Assembly: GCA_963924555.1 (NCBI GenBank)
Contig: OZ004582.1
Location: forward strand, 4,526,001 to 4,590,000
Direction of reading: 5' to 3'
DNA length: 64,000 nucleotides
DNA from: Crambe crambe
Lineage: Eukaryota > Porifera > Demospongiae > Poecilosclerida > Crambeidae
The position numbers and the translations under genes are program-made. This document shows, one piece after another, positions 1 through 10,474 of this stretch (the first letter of the stretch is position 1; every line of letters begins with the position of its first letter). The notes below the pieces were generated by a model, which worked only from the letters and a program-made list of their open reading frames with translations, ran no database searches and was not told where the DNA came from.

Positions 1-2
1 AA

Positions 3-1931
3 AAGATCACTGAAGCGATAGAACGCACTATCATCAGTGGAGAAGCCATTGATGATGGAAGTGAGATGATTCAACAGCTGAAAGAAAAGTTTCAGTTAAC
101 AGCACAAAGGAGTGAACAGTTGCAAATTCTTACTGTATTGCCAAAAAGTTGGTCACTGAAAAAAATTCAGCAGGAATTCAGTGTACCCAGCTATATGGCA
201 CGAAAATCAAAGGAGCTTGTAAAAGAGAAGGGTATTCTTTCTCTTCCTGGCCCGAAACCTGGACCTTCACTGCCACCAGAAACTGTTGAAATCGTTCATA
301 CATACTATGAATCTGATGAAATCAGCCGAGTTATGCCAGGCAAAAAGGATTTTATCTCAGTAAAACAAGAGGGAAAACGTACACATGTTCAAAAGCGACT
401 GGTACTGAGCAACTTAAAAGAAGTGTATCGTGAGTTCAAAGAGAAATTTCCTGATCGAAAAATTGGGTTTTCTAAATTTGCTGAACTTCGTCCTAAGCAC
501 TGCATCTTAGCCAGAGCCAGTGGTACACACACTGTATGTGTGTGTACAATACACCAAAATGTAAAATTGATGATGCTTAACATGCGACTATCAGATTTAC
601 CAACATATCATCATTGCTTAGCGAGGATCATGTGCAATCCACCACTTCCTAACTGCTACTTGGGTGAGTGTAATGCCTGTCCTGGTATTGCAAATTTCAA
701 AGAGGAGCTTACGACTCTCTTGGATGAAAGTGATGTGGAACAAATTGTCTACAAGCAGTGGGTTTCTACTGACAGATCTACACTTGAAACATTTTGTGTG
801 CCAGTCGAAGAATTTGCTGAGATCTTCGGTGAAAAGTTAGAGCTTCTATGTCCACATTCCTTCATAGCTAGTGAGCAAGCTTCATTCTACACGAAGTGCA
901 AAACAAATTTGCAGCCAGGAGAAATATTGGTCACTGTGGATTTTTCTGAGAATTACTCTTTTATTCTCCAAGATGCTGCCCAGGGATTTCATTGGAACAA
1001 TTCACAGGCAACACTCCACCCTTTTGTTGCCTACTACATTGATTCTGGAGAGCTATGTCACTTCAGCTATGTGATAATTTCAGATTGCCTACACCATGAC
1101 ACTATAGCAGTTTACCTCTTTCAAAAATCCTTCATGTCATTCTTGAAAAATTTTAAGCCTGAAAGGTTGAAACTGAAAAAAAAATATTTTTCTGATGGTG
1201 CTGCTGCCCAGTACAAGAACCGAAAAAACTTCGTCAATTTGTGTCTCCACAATGATGATTTTGGCATATTAGCTGAGTGGCATTTTTCTGCTACATCACA
1301 TGGAAAGGGGGCTTGTGATGGTCTAGGTGGAACAGTAAAGCGACTAGCAGCTCGAACAAGTTTACAGAGGCCATACAATGACCAGATAATGACTCTTCGG
1401 CAGCTGTTTGATTGGGCATCCACAAATTTATCATCCATTCACTTTGGCTATTGCAGCATGGAGGATTATCAAAAAGAATGTCATAATCTTGAGCAACGTT
1501 TTCACAAATCTCGCACAATTCCAGGTACAAGGAAACTGCACTCTTTTATTCCTATTACAAATAGCAAAGTGAGAGTCCGATATTATTCAACTTCTCACAC
1601 TTTCAGGGAGGAGAAAGTTACTCTAGGCACGAATGATCTTTCACCAGAATCAATTGTTGGGTTTGTCACATGTTTGTATGATGAAAAATGGTGGCTGGCT
1701 TGTGTATTAGAAGTAGTCCAGGAAGAAGGTCAGGTAAAGCTAACATTTCTTCATCCACATGGGCCTTCCAGCTCATATAAATATCCAGGAACTCAAGATA
1801 TACGCACTATTCCAATGAATAATATTTTAACACTTGTAGATCCAAGAACAAGAACAGGCCGCATTTATACTCTGTCTAAGAAAGAAATTACAACTGCTTC
1901 TGAAAAGTTTCTTATCGCATCAACACAGTAA
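3..1931 (+). CDS. Transposase-like protein, 5' end outside window
   Basis: The frame is open from the left edge (position 3) and its first ATG is at 66, so the true start may lie upstream; 621 residues follow that ATG. Residues about 24-70 look like a helix-turn-helix, followed by a Pro-rich turn (GPKPGPSLPP). The core carries acidic motifs spaced as in an RNase H-like DDE/DDD catalytic fold: VDFSENY (D292), FSDGAAAQYKN (D377) and SHGKGACDGLGG (D418). A Cys cluster (CNPPLPNCYLGECNAC) lies between. I remember similar multi-copy proteins in cnidarians, sponges and insects, but cannot name a superfamily. The role as active or domesticated transposase is inference; no stop or frameshift interrupts the visible part, and no terminal repeats were found downstream. 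Confidence 0.6.
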   Translation, partial: KITEAIERTIISGEAIDDGSEMIQQLKEKFQLTAQRSEQLQILTVLPKSWSLKKIQQEFSVPSYMARKSKELVKEKGILSLPGPKPGPSLPPETVEIVHTYYESDEISRVMPGKKDFISVKQEGKRTHVQKRLVLSNLKEVYREFKEKFPDRKIGFSKFAELRPKHCILARASGTHTVCVCTIHQNVKLMMLNMRLSDLPTYHHCLARIMCNPPLPNCYLGECNACPGIANFKEELTTLLDESDVEQIVYKQWVSTDRSTLETFCVPVEEFAEIFGEKLELLCPHSFIASEQASFYTKCKTNLQPGEILVTVDFSENYSFILQDAAQGFHWNNSQATLHPFVAYYIDSGELCHFSYVIISDCLHHDTIAVYLFQKSFMSFLKNFKPERLKLKKKYFSDGAAAQYKNRKNFVNLCLHNDDFGILAEWHFSATSHGKGACDGLGGTVKRLAARTSLQRPYNDQIMTLRQLFDWASTNLSSIHFGYCSMEDYQKECHNLEQRFHKSRTIPGTRKLHSFIPITNSKVRVRYYSTSHTFREEKVTLGTNDLSPESIVGFVTCLYDEKWWLACVLEVVQEEGQVKLTFLHPHGPSSSYKYPGTQDIRTIPMNNILTLVDPRTRTGRIYTLSKKEITTASEKFLIASTQ

Positions 1932-2645
1932 TGATTAAGTTTCATTTGCTTCAATAATTGTGTAATCTTTGACCTAGCTAACTTTAACTTTTGAAATTAT
2001 ATTATTGATTGTTCCAACTCTACAGTGATGGTGGGGGAAATGCTATGAAATGGCTTACATACCACTCTATATCTCCTTATCCCATTAAAGCCCCAAAATA
2101 AAATTCACACAGTTGTTAGATAAGGGTTCATAGAATATCCTCACAAATTATTGGAAAAAATTAATCAGCCTTTTTTGAGAGGTCAAAGGTTAAAGTATAA
2201 TGAATGTGAATTTTCTTTATAACTATATTGGATGGAGCCATAAAATACTGTATGAAAGCCCATTTTTTAAGCTACAAGAAGGTATAATTTATTTTATGAA
2301 ACGACTTAAAATAGCAGAGTTACAATTATTCAAATAGCAACTAATGTCGAATTTTTCTCTAAAAGAGTTATTTTCATTGGCCATAACTGGGAAGCCATAC
2401 AATGAATGAGGTTGAAATTTGATATGGCATCACTAAACCACAAGCACTACTCACATACCAAGTTTCGTCCAATTCTGAGATAGTCATGTCAAAATTTTTG
2501 TTGAACTGACTTGGAATGACCCCCTATTTTAGATCCCATTGCGCATGCGCGTAGCTACTGTAGTCCATAGTTACAAACATCAGTACTGTTTGGTTTGCTA
2601 TAGCTAGCTAATTGTTGTGTCTCCACTTCTTTCTTGAGTTGTGAA
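1932..2645. other. Intergenic, no gene seen
   Basis: AT-rich 3' flank of the transposase-like gene. No convincing coding frame, tRNA or repeat was recognised. A GCGCATGCGCG motif near 2541 lies about 100 bp upstream of the next start codon and may belong to its promoter. Confidence 0.4.
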
Positions 2646-2996
2646 ATGGCGGCAAGAATAGTCCATGTACCTGCTGATGCTCCTGTTATAGCTATACTCC
2701 CCGAGAACGAAGGATACAAGTATTTTATGCCTGCCCAGTCCGAAGATCAAAGAAGGCAGCGTGTGAAACACCAGCTTGCTGTAGACCAGCTAGAATGTTC
2801 CTTCTTTTATACTAGCTACTCTCAGAAAAGCTTGTTGGGTTTGAAACGTGGAATTTTAATGTTATTCATTGCCACGTTGCACGTTTATAATGACATAACG
2901 TTTCAAACCCAACAAGCTTTTCAGAGAGTATAGTAGCCAGCATAAAAGGCAGAACTTCAACAACTTCTTCAAGCTGTCTTGCAGCATTCAGCATAG
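2646..2996 (+). pseudogene. Small unknown gene split by a hairpin insertion
   Basis: ATG at 2646 sits in a strong animal start context (GAAATGGCGGC). Fifty codons (MAARIVHVPADAPV ... QLAVDQLE) run to GAA at 2793-2795, where a 155-bp inverted-repeat element begins. Skipping 2796-2954 resumes the same frame at 2955 with LQQLLQAVLQHSA and a TAG at 2994-2996, giving a 63-residue product with a Leu/Gln-rich helical tail. Read straight through, the element replaces the tail with unrelated residues and a stop at 2931-2933. The family is not recognised. Whether the insertion is removed at the RNA level or kills the gene cannot be told from sequence. Confidence 0.4.
2796..2950. mobile_element. Fold-back (hairpin) MITE
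   Basis: Two arms of about 50 bp read as reverse complements. The shared core runs from TTTTATRCTRGCTACT through GCTTGTTGGGTTTGAAACGT, around a loop of about 45 bp. AGAA occurs immediately left (2792-2795) and right (2951-2954), a candidate 4-bp target duplication. It interrupts the small ORF at 2646. Confidence 0.65.
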
Positions 2997-3735
2997 CCTG
3001 GGGATGCAAAAAAGTAGTGCACTCCTACAAAATTAGTGCACTCCTACAGAATTAGTGCACACTTGCTGATTTAATGCACATAGCAACCACATAGCAACGG
3101 GATCTAAATATAGCCTATACTTCATATAATGCACACTCTGTGCTGCCGACCGTTACCTACTTCATCTAGGCTTTACTACAAGGTGAGTTGATTTAATAGA
3201 ACAACAGCATAAATCTCAGATAGCTGGAGTATCTTTAGTTACTACGACGGCTTTATACATTAGCTAGCTGCTTCAGTCTTACCTGCATGCTTAACCATCA
3301 TTATAGCACTGCTCATTTGCACTGCAGATGCTCATCCCCCATACTCTCCTCCCTCAAGCAAGACAACCAAATCTCAGCAGCCATTTATATAAATGTAATG
3401 ATTGGTTTAGCTAGTTATTCTGATCAGACGGTGTTCTACGATAAAGCTTTTATTAAAGCTGCAGTCACTCCTTCAAGGTGGTCATACTCTCCTCCCTCAA
3501 GAAAACAAAACTTCACCTGTAGGCTATGAAGAACAAAAAGATAAATTCATTGAAAAATACCCTGAAAGTGTTCAATGAATTGTCATAGCTATAGCTAAAT
3601 ATAATTACAAACAAAAAGAATGGAAATAAGTGAGTGCAAAAAATTTCTTATAAATAAAACTGTTAAGTAGGAATGGCTCCAAAATTTATCACTGCAGCAT
3701 CATATCAAAATCTAGCTAGATTATGTACTTTGATC
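2997..3735. other. Intergenic, short imperfect repeats
   Basis: Holds a short run of the motif TTAGTGCACTCCTACA (about 3016-3070, two to three copies). The 80-residue frame at 3287-3529 shows no family resemblance and is not called. Confidence 0.4.
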
Positions 3736-4009
3736 AGTGGTGGATCTAGGAGGGGGCATTTCAGGCACATGCCCCCCCCCCCCTTTTTGGTGTGGCTACT
3801 TATAAGAATTAGCTACAGTGGTGCACGACAGTTTGCAAGTTAGCTGCAGACTGGCTAAGCATCAAGTGGGCACAGTTTCCCTAAAAAGGGTGTGGTTAGG
3901 CAAAGTGGGCATGGTCGGGTAAAACATTTTTTTCCACATGCAAGTGCATGAACATGAGCCTCCATCTATGTGCCCCCCCCCCCCTTCTAAAAATCCTGGA
4001 TCCACCACT
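3736..4009. mobile_element. MITE with AGTGGTGGATC ends
   Basis: Begins AGTGGTGGATCTAGG followed by a G/C run, and ends with the inverted form CCTGGATCCACCACT. The inner borders are C homopolymers. Length 274 bp, no coding capacity. No target duplication was identified. Confidence 0.7.
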
Positions 4010-4200
4010 TAGCTAGCTATCTATTCTGGCCAGATGGCCACTCCTCAGTATAGATGCTCATCGTACATATAGCTAGTCTGCTCACTTTATCATGCCAGTG
4101 TGTGCACCTCCAACTACACAAATTTTGTTAATAATCTTCCACATCCAGTGTTACGTAGGAATATTAGGTTATGTTATGAATTTCTATATAATAGCTAGTA

Positions 4201-4594
4201 GATAGCCATAAAATTCAGCTGCATTCCTATCATTCCTAGCCCTCCTAATTTCAATAACCACGCCTCCCAACTTAAATCCCTACTCTTCACTCCCCCTTCA
4301 GCAATAAGTGAGTCAAGTAACCCCTACCCATACCCATCACCAAACTCAAGAATCACAGCAATAATCAAAACTACTATTCCTACTTCATTCCTAGGCCTCC
4401 TTAGGAATGAAGTAGGAATAGTAGTTTTGTAATATTATTGCTGTGATTCTTGAGTGATGGGTACTGGTAAGGGGTTACTTGACTCACTTATTGCTGAAGG
4501 GGAAGTGAAGAGTAGGGATTTAAGTTGGGAGGCGTGGTTATTGAAATTAGGAGGGCTAGGAGTGATAGGAATGCAGCTGAATTTTATGGTTATC
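4201..4594. repeat. 394-bp near-perfect palindrome
   Basis: Two arms of about 190 bp are reverse complements with few mismatches, around a centre at about 4389-4408 (TTCCTAGG..CCTTAGGAA). The outer ends are GATAGCCATAAAATTC and GAATTTTATGGTTATC. Nearly no spacer remains, so the single strand would form one long hairpin. It is likely a fold-back element; no target duplication was found. Confidence 0.75.
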
Positions 4595-5030
4595 CCTACT
4601 TCACTTTTTATTTAGAAGAAATTTTTTCCCCTCATATGTATAGAATGATATCAGACTGGTCTCACTTTCATGAGCCTATCAAGCTTTTGTTTAACCATAA
4701 GGTTGGCTTGAAGAGAGGTGGTGTTTTTATTGTGTCTGTTGGTTTTTTCACTGATGGATCTTGCATGCTGCTCAAAATAATGATGATATAACCTTTATTT
4801 TGATTCGCGGTGGACATGTACGAAATCCTTTCCTTTGTGCAGTGACCTGGGTACGAGGCTATACTCCTTACATATAGTTAAGACAGAGAGCATAAGCAGT
4901 TTTATCAATGAGGTTGTGTAACTTAACTTTCATCAATCCTGGTCCATATGTACAAAAACCATATTGTGGGCTGCTCCAAACCTTTGGATCATAAAATCAG
5001 GCTGCAACTCATTGTATGTACACAGCTGAG
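4595..5030. other. Intergenic, nothing recognised
   Basis: An open frame runs out of the palindrome to 4791, but its peptide matches no family I know and half of it lies inside the palindrome. No other signal. Confidence 0.35.
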
Positions 5031-5224
5031 CCATATGACTCCCTTCATAAACACCTTGCACAGAACACTTCTTAAAAGTGAGGTGAATCTAAAACAAACA
5101 ACAATGGTAGGGCTATTGTCAGCCATATGACTACATAACTCCACCTTGCACAGAACACTTCTTAAAAATGAGGTGAATCTAGCGCTGGAAGAACAAACAC
5201 AACAGTGGTAGGGCTATTGTCAGC
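5031..5224. repeat. 92-bp tandem duplication
   Basis: Two copies begin CCATATGACT at 5031 and 5123. Both contain CCTTGCACAGAACACTTCTT and end near GGGCTATTGTCAGCCA. A TAGC microsatellite follows at about 5235-5260. Confidence 0.7.
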
Positions 5225-5379
5225 CAGAGCTGGAACTAGCTAGCTAGCTAGCTAGCTATTTTATGTACCCAGGCCCTTTTTTTATTAAGATTGTGGAGGG
5301 TCTGGTACGCGAAGTCATGGGGGGGATAGAACTCATCTAATTGGGCATGGGCAGTACATAACCTTTGTCACTAAAAACA

Positions 5380-5575
5380 CGACAAATGACCTTTTAGCTA
5401 CATGAAGCAATTGTCTGCAAGACAGTTGATTCTAGCACATTGACTTATTTGCAAATATCACTTCTTGTTACTCTTAATTTTCATTTACGCATCTTTTTGA
5501 CTCAAAACACTACAAATGACCTTTTAGTTGCTAAACCAAAACTTGAAGCAATTGTCTGCAAGACAGTTGATTCTA
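5380..5575. repeat. Direct repeat pair, about 130 bp apart
   Basis: ACAAATGACCTTTTAG followed by GAAGCAATTGTCTGCAAGAC and AGTTGATTCTA occurs at about 5383-5436 and again at about 5512-5575. The second copy has a short extra segment (TTGCTAAACCAAAAC). Confidence 0.65.
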
Positions 5576-5618
5576 AGATTATACACAAAGTAGTAGCAAT
5601 GACATCAGCTGTACAAGG

Positions 5619-5734
5619 ATTATCTAAAACCAAACAATAGCCTTCCTGATCCGAAGGGGTTATTATCTAAAACCAAACAATAGCCTTCCTGATCCGAAGG
5701 GGTTATTATCTAAAACCAAACAATAGCCTTCCTT
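5619..5734. repeat. 43-bp tandem repeat, 2.7 copies
   Basis: Identical units start at 5619, 5662 and 5705 with ATTATCTAAAACCAAACAAT, then CCTTCCTGATCCGAAGGGG. The copies are adjacent without variable spacers. Confidence 0.85.
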
Positions 5735-6280
5735 CCTATAATCTAAGAGCATATCATCGACTGCTATCACTTCAGCAACTTTGGAGGTAGTGAAAGCAAT
5801 GAAATCTTCAGAGGTCCATACAAAGAAATTTAACTGAGGCACAATAATCTTTACTGAATACTGTATAATTGGAGATAATTTCGAGGCTTAAAGGTTTCAT
5901 GATTCGGTCAATTCTAGATTTCCATGAGTCGTGATCAAAATTAATATAATTTAGGTGTGTTCAAGGCTAGTGGTCCTTCTAGAGATGGAAGGGGGTAGAT
6001 GAGCTTCAACTACTTGAATGAATTGTACGATCATAACAAGCTATTATATAAGCAAATTTAATACACATGTGCTGAATAATCACATGCTCTTTTTTTCCGT
6101 GAATAAAATCCAAATTCATCGACGAAAATCATCAAAATTAGAAACCTCAAATTTTTCAGCTATACAGTAACTACAGGTACTATTGCTTGGCTGGCTAATG
6201 CTAAGATGCACTGAAGCACTGAAATACAGTACGATTTACTTTTAGTGAATTCTCTTCTTCTTGTTATTTCTGATTTATAG
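5735..6280. other. Intron-like or intergenic DNA before MSH4 exons
   Basis: No MSH4 coding sequence was found here. In particular, no Walker A motif (GPNMSGKST in the family) is encoded in any frame of the preceding 4 kb that I read. The 3' edge ends in TTTATAG, a normal splice acceptor for the exon at 6281. Confidence 0.45.
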
Positions 6281-7215
6281 ATGCGGGAGGTGAACTACAT
6301 CCTCCAAAATATTTCTAACTCTAGCCTTGTGATAATTGATGAACTAGGACGTGGAACTAGTGCAGAAGAAGGGGTGGGACTCTGCTATGCTATCTGTGAA
6401 CAGTTGTTGGCCACTTCATCCTATGTTTTCCTGGCCACTCACTTTCTGGAACTGAATAATCTTGCTGAACTCTATCACAATGTGGAAAAGTGCGTAGTGT
6501 GCGTGTGTGTGTGTATATTTATTGATATGCTGACTTTCACTGCAGCTACCATTTTGAGTTAAAGGTGAGTGTATTATGCACTGAGTGGAGAATTAGGTAC
6601 CTTAGTTTGGTAGTAGAGTACAGGCACACAGTTTTTTGATTTGTAGCAATTCACTCCAAAGAGGATTTGAAGTCTTTATAGTTAGGAAGTTGTGTATTGT
6701 GAACTATATTTCCTACCTCTCACTTGGGGTTTTCATAGCAAGTATGGAATCTTCACTGATTATTTTACTGGTTCAGCTCTCTAGTGATGAGAGTGGAAGT
6801 ATGAACCCCAATTCTCATCAGCTTAATAAGGGTATACTGGAGCAAACCAACTATGGTGAGAAATAAAGGTACATATCTATTTTTTCCTTTTTACTAAGTC
6901 ATGGTTTCATCGGTAGGATTGCATCTGGCTGAAATATCATCATTACCAGTAGAAGTGTTAGAGGAAGCACGAGATATTGCATCAAGCATGAAAAAAGAGA
7001 GAACTGTACAGGATTCAATAACAGAAGACACTCCTTCTATGGCAAAAATCCATAAACTCGGAGGCCAACTGGTGCAAGTTGCTCGGAACTCACTGTTGGA
7101 TATCAGTTCCCTGAGGTATATAATATAATGATGAATTAATAGTTATATGTCGATTCAATTCTGTAGGTCCTACCTGAAATATCTGAAGAGTGAATATGAT
7201 GGTCTGGCCTCTTGA
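6281..7215 (+). CDS. MSH4: MSH4, last five exons (MutS family, meiotic)
   Basis: Exons 6281-6489, 6546-6564, 6777-6855, 6917-7115 and 7167-7215 join in frame through GT-AG introns; 555 nt including the TGA, 184 residues. The first exon has the MutS Walker B and signature region VIIDELGRGTSAEEG and the D-loop/H motif ATHFLELNNL. Later exons give YHFELK, NYGLHLAEISSLP and ARNSLLDISSLR, matching the MSH4 C-terminus. MSH4 pairs with MSH5 to bind and stabilise meiotic recombination intermediates; it does not do mismatch repair. The N-terminal domains and Walker A exon are absent from the window. The piece is either the 3' end of a gene with a long intron or a 5'-truncated copy. All visible splice sites and frames are intact. 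Confidence 0.85.
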
Positions 7216-8138
7216 TCAATGACATATCTTGTACTGTATTTGGTTCCCTGCACTGTCTCTTATTATAATTATGGCAATGTCTAAATAACTGTCATAATGT
7301 ATTGTAATTCATTGCTATGATAGTGGTTAAACCATTTCCCTGCATCCATTGTTGATGGCCACTGCAATAACAATTTCAGGCACAGAAAACTGGACTAGCC
7401 ATTAACTACAGAAATGATGTGTAGAATTTTCTTTGTCTTCCATTGTTGAAATTTAAAATATGATTCATCATGACAACTACAGAGACATAAATAGGGTGTC
7501 ATTGTGATTGGAGTGAAAGAACAAAGCAAAAACATTTGAGAACAGAAACGACACTAGACTCTATTCCTTGTTAGATAATAATCACCTTGAACCCAGCACT
7601 AGATACAAATTGTATAATTACCAATAATTATGAATGTTGGTATTAAATTGACCTTGGTAATTGACCTTTCAAAAGAGAAATGTATTCAGAATCTATGTTT
7701 GCAAACAATGGTCAGTGATGCTAGTTAGCTAGCCATAGCTATAGCTGGTGAACTATGCACAAAGTGTCATCACATTGTGATGTCCAGGGACTCGAGCAAA
7801 GTCTTCAGAATATCATGGTAAAGGGTTTCTCTTTCGGATCTATTTAGCACTTCATACCAACAGTAGCCCACACTTTAGAATCAGAATTGAATGCAGCAGT
7901 TTTTAGCTATAGTCTTTTATTATTTCGGTACTAGCATCTCGAGATCCTAAGAAGATGCTAGCTATTGGAAGTCGGGATGCAAATCATTTCAGCAAAAAAA
8001 ATTTGTTTTAATGTCAAATCTAGTCCACAATTTAATCATTATAACCTGTGAGAATCCATTGAGTGCACATACATGGGAAGAGTCAGCCTCCGCCCATCCT
8101 TATTAACGTGCGCAGTGTGCCTTGCGCAATATTGCTTA
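7216..8138. other. Intergenic, no gene seen
   Basis: MSH4 3' flank; AT-rich, no coding frame or clear repeat. It ends at the CGTAGTT duplication that borders the transposon beginning at 8146. Confidence 0.4.
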
Positions 8139-8155
8139 CGTAGTTCATAGATATA

Positions 8156-8287
8156 CTGCAGATTTCACTTGCGTTTGAAAATTGCGTGGGCTACTGCGCA
8201 TGTTTTGTATTGCAATTTTATACAGTGGTAATGAGGGTCAAAGGTCATACGCAAAACTCAATTTTCAAACGCAAGTGAAATCTGCAG
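8156..8287. mobile_element. 132-bp MITE with TA duplication, inside a TIR
   Basis: Ends CTGCAGATTTCACTTGCG and CGCAAGTGAAATCTGCAG form arms of about 30 bp (including TTTGAAAATTG). TA lies on both sides (8154-8155, 8288-8289), as for Tc1/mariner-type insertion. It sits within the left terminal repeat of the outer element and splits it after CATAGATATA. Confidence 0.85.
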
Positions 8288-8289
8288 TA

Positions 8290-9298
8290 AGAGGTTTTAC
8301 GGGATTGGAAACGCCCAATGAACTGCACAACCGTGGCGCGTTGACAGATGCGCACGCGCATGCAGCATTAATTATATTAATCGTTGTGAAAAGAGATCAA
8401 TATTCACTCCTTTCAAGGCAGTTAAAGTGATATTCTGCCCCTACAGCTCACAGAATAGTACAAGTAAGCTAAGGGGAAGGTATTGAAGAAGTGAAGAGTC
8501 AGAGAGTTGAAGTTGGAGAGTCCGAGGAAGGAAGTTATTAATTATTCATAACTTTTTTCCTTGTAATTATAACTATGAGTACCTATCATTGCTCATTATA
8601 CATTAATTTTATGTGATTGATTTGAAAGAAAGGTCAGAATGACTTTTGGTATTAAAATTAGACATAAATTCATTATTATTATAGCTAGATAATTTTGCCC
8701 CAAAGTTATCCGCCAGTTTTTGCTCAGTTCTCCCTCATCAGCATTATTGCAATACTTCCAGCTTTTGGCTGTTGGGTTTTGACACCATCCACCTTAAGAA
8801 TTCGGCTCAGTCAGCTGTCCTGTGGACCCTATGGATATTAGGGAAATATAGTAAGCTTGCCATCTCCATAGGATGACTATTGTATAGAAAACGAATGCAC
8901 CAATTCCATTTACTGTTCTATCCTTTCCCTGAAATAACTAATACAGTTTCAATATTGTTAATCTATTTCTTGGGAGAGGGATTACAGTTTTAACACCACT
9001 TGCAAATGCTAGAGACAATATATGTCAGCTAATACAAAAACTAACATTACTATTCCATGTAGCTAAAGTTTACATGCCTTTTGATCAGAAAATGGGCAAC
9101 AGCAATTGATTCCATCAAGCGTGAGAGGGATTACAGTCCCATTAACCACTACAGTAATATTTGTAGGATTAAACTTGAAAATCTGAGCTAAAATTTATTT
9201 CATACAGTAAATCTATGACCTAGTGTATTATAGTATCATTGGCATAAGTCTTACCTCACGGATCTTGTCAGAACAGCAACTTTGACAAAAGTGCTGTC
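8290..9298. other. Interior of the outer transposon, no gene
   Basis: AT-rich sequence between the outer left terminal repeat and the inner element. I saw no transposase motif or open frame longer than about 80 codons. Confidence 0.4.
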
Positions 9299-9677
9299 AT
9301 TCAGCCATAGATAGTATATTACCGCCCCGGGATTGGAAACGGAACCAATTCCACGGGCAATCCGTGTTATGAAGTCAACGCGCGCGCGCTTAAATCTAAT
9401 AATTATTACAGAACAGTGATAATGTGCAATACATACAGTGCATGCTACTAGTGATGTGATGGACTCTTCTTCCTCTCCTTATTCATCAGTCGAGAAGGCT
9501 ACTACACAATAATTATACTACACAATATAATAATTACTTTCTAGCTCAGATAGATTTGCATGCACAAGTGATCACAAAAATTGATGCAGAGTTGCTAATC
9601 TATATAATAATGTGCTTGTCAGTGCGTACATACGCACTACGTCACATTATGTCAAGGTATGCATCACAGTTAATAAT

Positions 9678-9778
9678 TGAGAAAGAAAAAGAAAAAAACC
9701 TAATTGATTTGGGGCTCGAACCTGAGTCCTCGGACCTCGCCGGCCAACCCACTACTGCATGACTACAACGGCAATGCT
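9678..9778 (-). repeat. tRNA-derived SINE-like sequence
   Basis: On the minus strand the sequence reads TAGTGGGTTGGCCGG (box A-like), then about 25 bases later GGTTCGAGCCCC, a perfect RNA polymerase III box B. A T-rich tail with C interruptions follows (TTTTTTTCTTTTTCTTTC). No tRNA cloverleaf with a convincing acceptor stem is present, so it is read as a tRNA-derived SINE head, not a functional tRNA. It lies inside the inner transposon. Confidence 0.55.
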
Positions 9779-9799
9779 ATCAATATTTGATTTTTTTAA

Positions 9800-10160
9800 A
9801 GGTATTGCAAATCAGATATGCTATTGTTGTTTTTTAGGTATAGTTTTTTGTTTTTGACTGAATTCTGATAAGATAACACCAAAAGAGAAACAAATAAGGG
9901 ACAAACAAAAAACAAAAACAGATCAGATATGCTGGGTTTTTTTTTTATTTTTTGTTTTTGATTGAATTCTGATGATCATGATTGTGACCAAAAGAGGGAC
10001 AAACAAAAAAACAAGTGAACAGAAACCAAAAGAAAAACAAAATAATTTTGCAGATCAGATATGCTGTTGTTTTTTTTGTTGTTTTTTTTGATTGAATTCT
10101 GATGATATGAAACCAAAAGACAAACAAACAAGGGACAAGCAAAAAACAAGTGAACAAAAA
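9800..10160. repeat. Three tandem units of about 115-130 bp
   Basis: Each unit starts ATCAGATATGCT, runs through a T/G tract and TTGAATTCTGAT, then ACCAAAAGA and an A/C-rich run such as GACAAACAAAAAACAA. Starts are near 9808, 9923 and 10055. Long reverse-strand frames here are hydrophobic artefacts of the T-rich composition. Confidence 0.7.
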
Positions 10161-10433
10161 TCAAAAGAAAGATAAAATAAAACAACAAAAACACAACAGC
10201 AGTAAAACAAAGACCATCCAGTTCAGGGGGCAGGGTCGCAGCCATAAACTTGCATTCCCATGCCGAAGAGCAATGGCGACATGCCCGAAAAGGTGCTTGG
10301 TGGACGAGGTGGCATCATCCTCAACGAGGCCACCTAGAGTTTCAGCCACAAGCGGGATAAATTCAACTCCCACAGAGTAGCAAGATGAGAGATGGGAAGT
10401 CAGCTTGCGACGAATGTGCGCATACTTAGACAT
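10161..10433 (-). pseudogene. Possible retroelement ORF fragment
   Basis: A 90-codon reverse frame contains EFIPLVAETLGGLVEDDA and HVAIALRHGNASLWLR. The first block resembles the end of ORFs in some LINE- or DIRS-type elements, where a ..FTPLV..T.GG.. motif follows the reverse transcriptase. No catalytic motif is visible and the tail runs into low-complexity sequence. Confidence 0.25.
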
Positions 10434-10474
10434 GACTGCGCATGCTCAGATTTAAATACAATGGCGCGAAATTC

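Noticed and set aside
4525..4791. 88-residue ORF
   Set aside because: The first 23 codons are one arm of the palindrome; the remainder has no family resemblance.
5619..5734. CRISPR array
   Set aside because: The 43-bp units are directly adjacent with no variable spacers, in an animal-like context.
9678..9778. Functional tRNA gene
   Set aside because: Box B is perfect, but no acceptor stem pairing or anticodon arm could be folded; a tRNA-derived repeat is more likely.
9945..10245. Hydrophobic minus-strand frames as small membrane proteins
   Set aside because: Phe/Leu/Val-rich translations of T-rich tandem repeats; no start context or splice structure.
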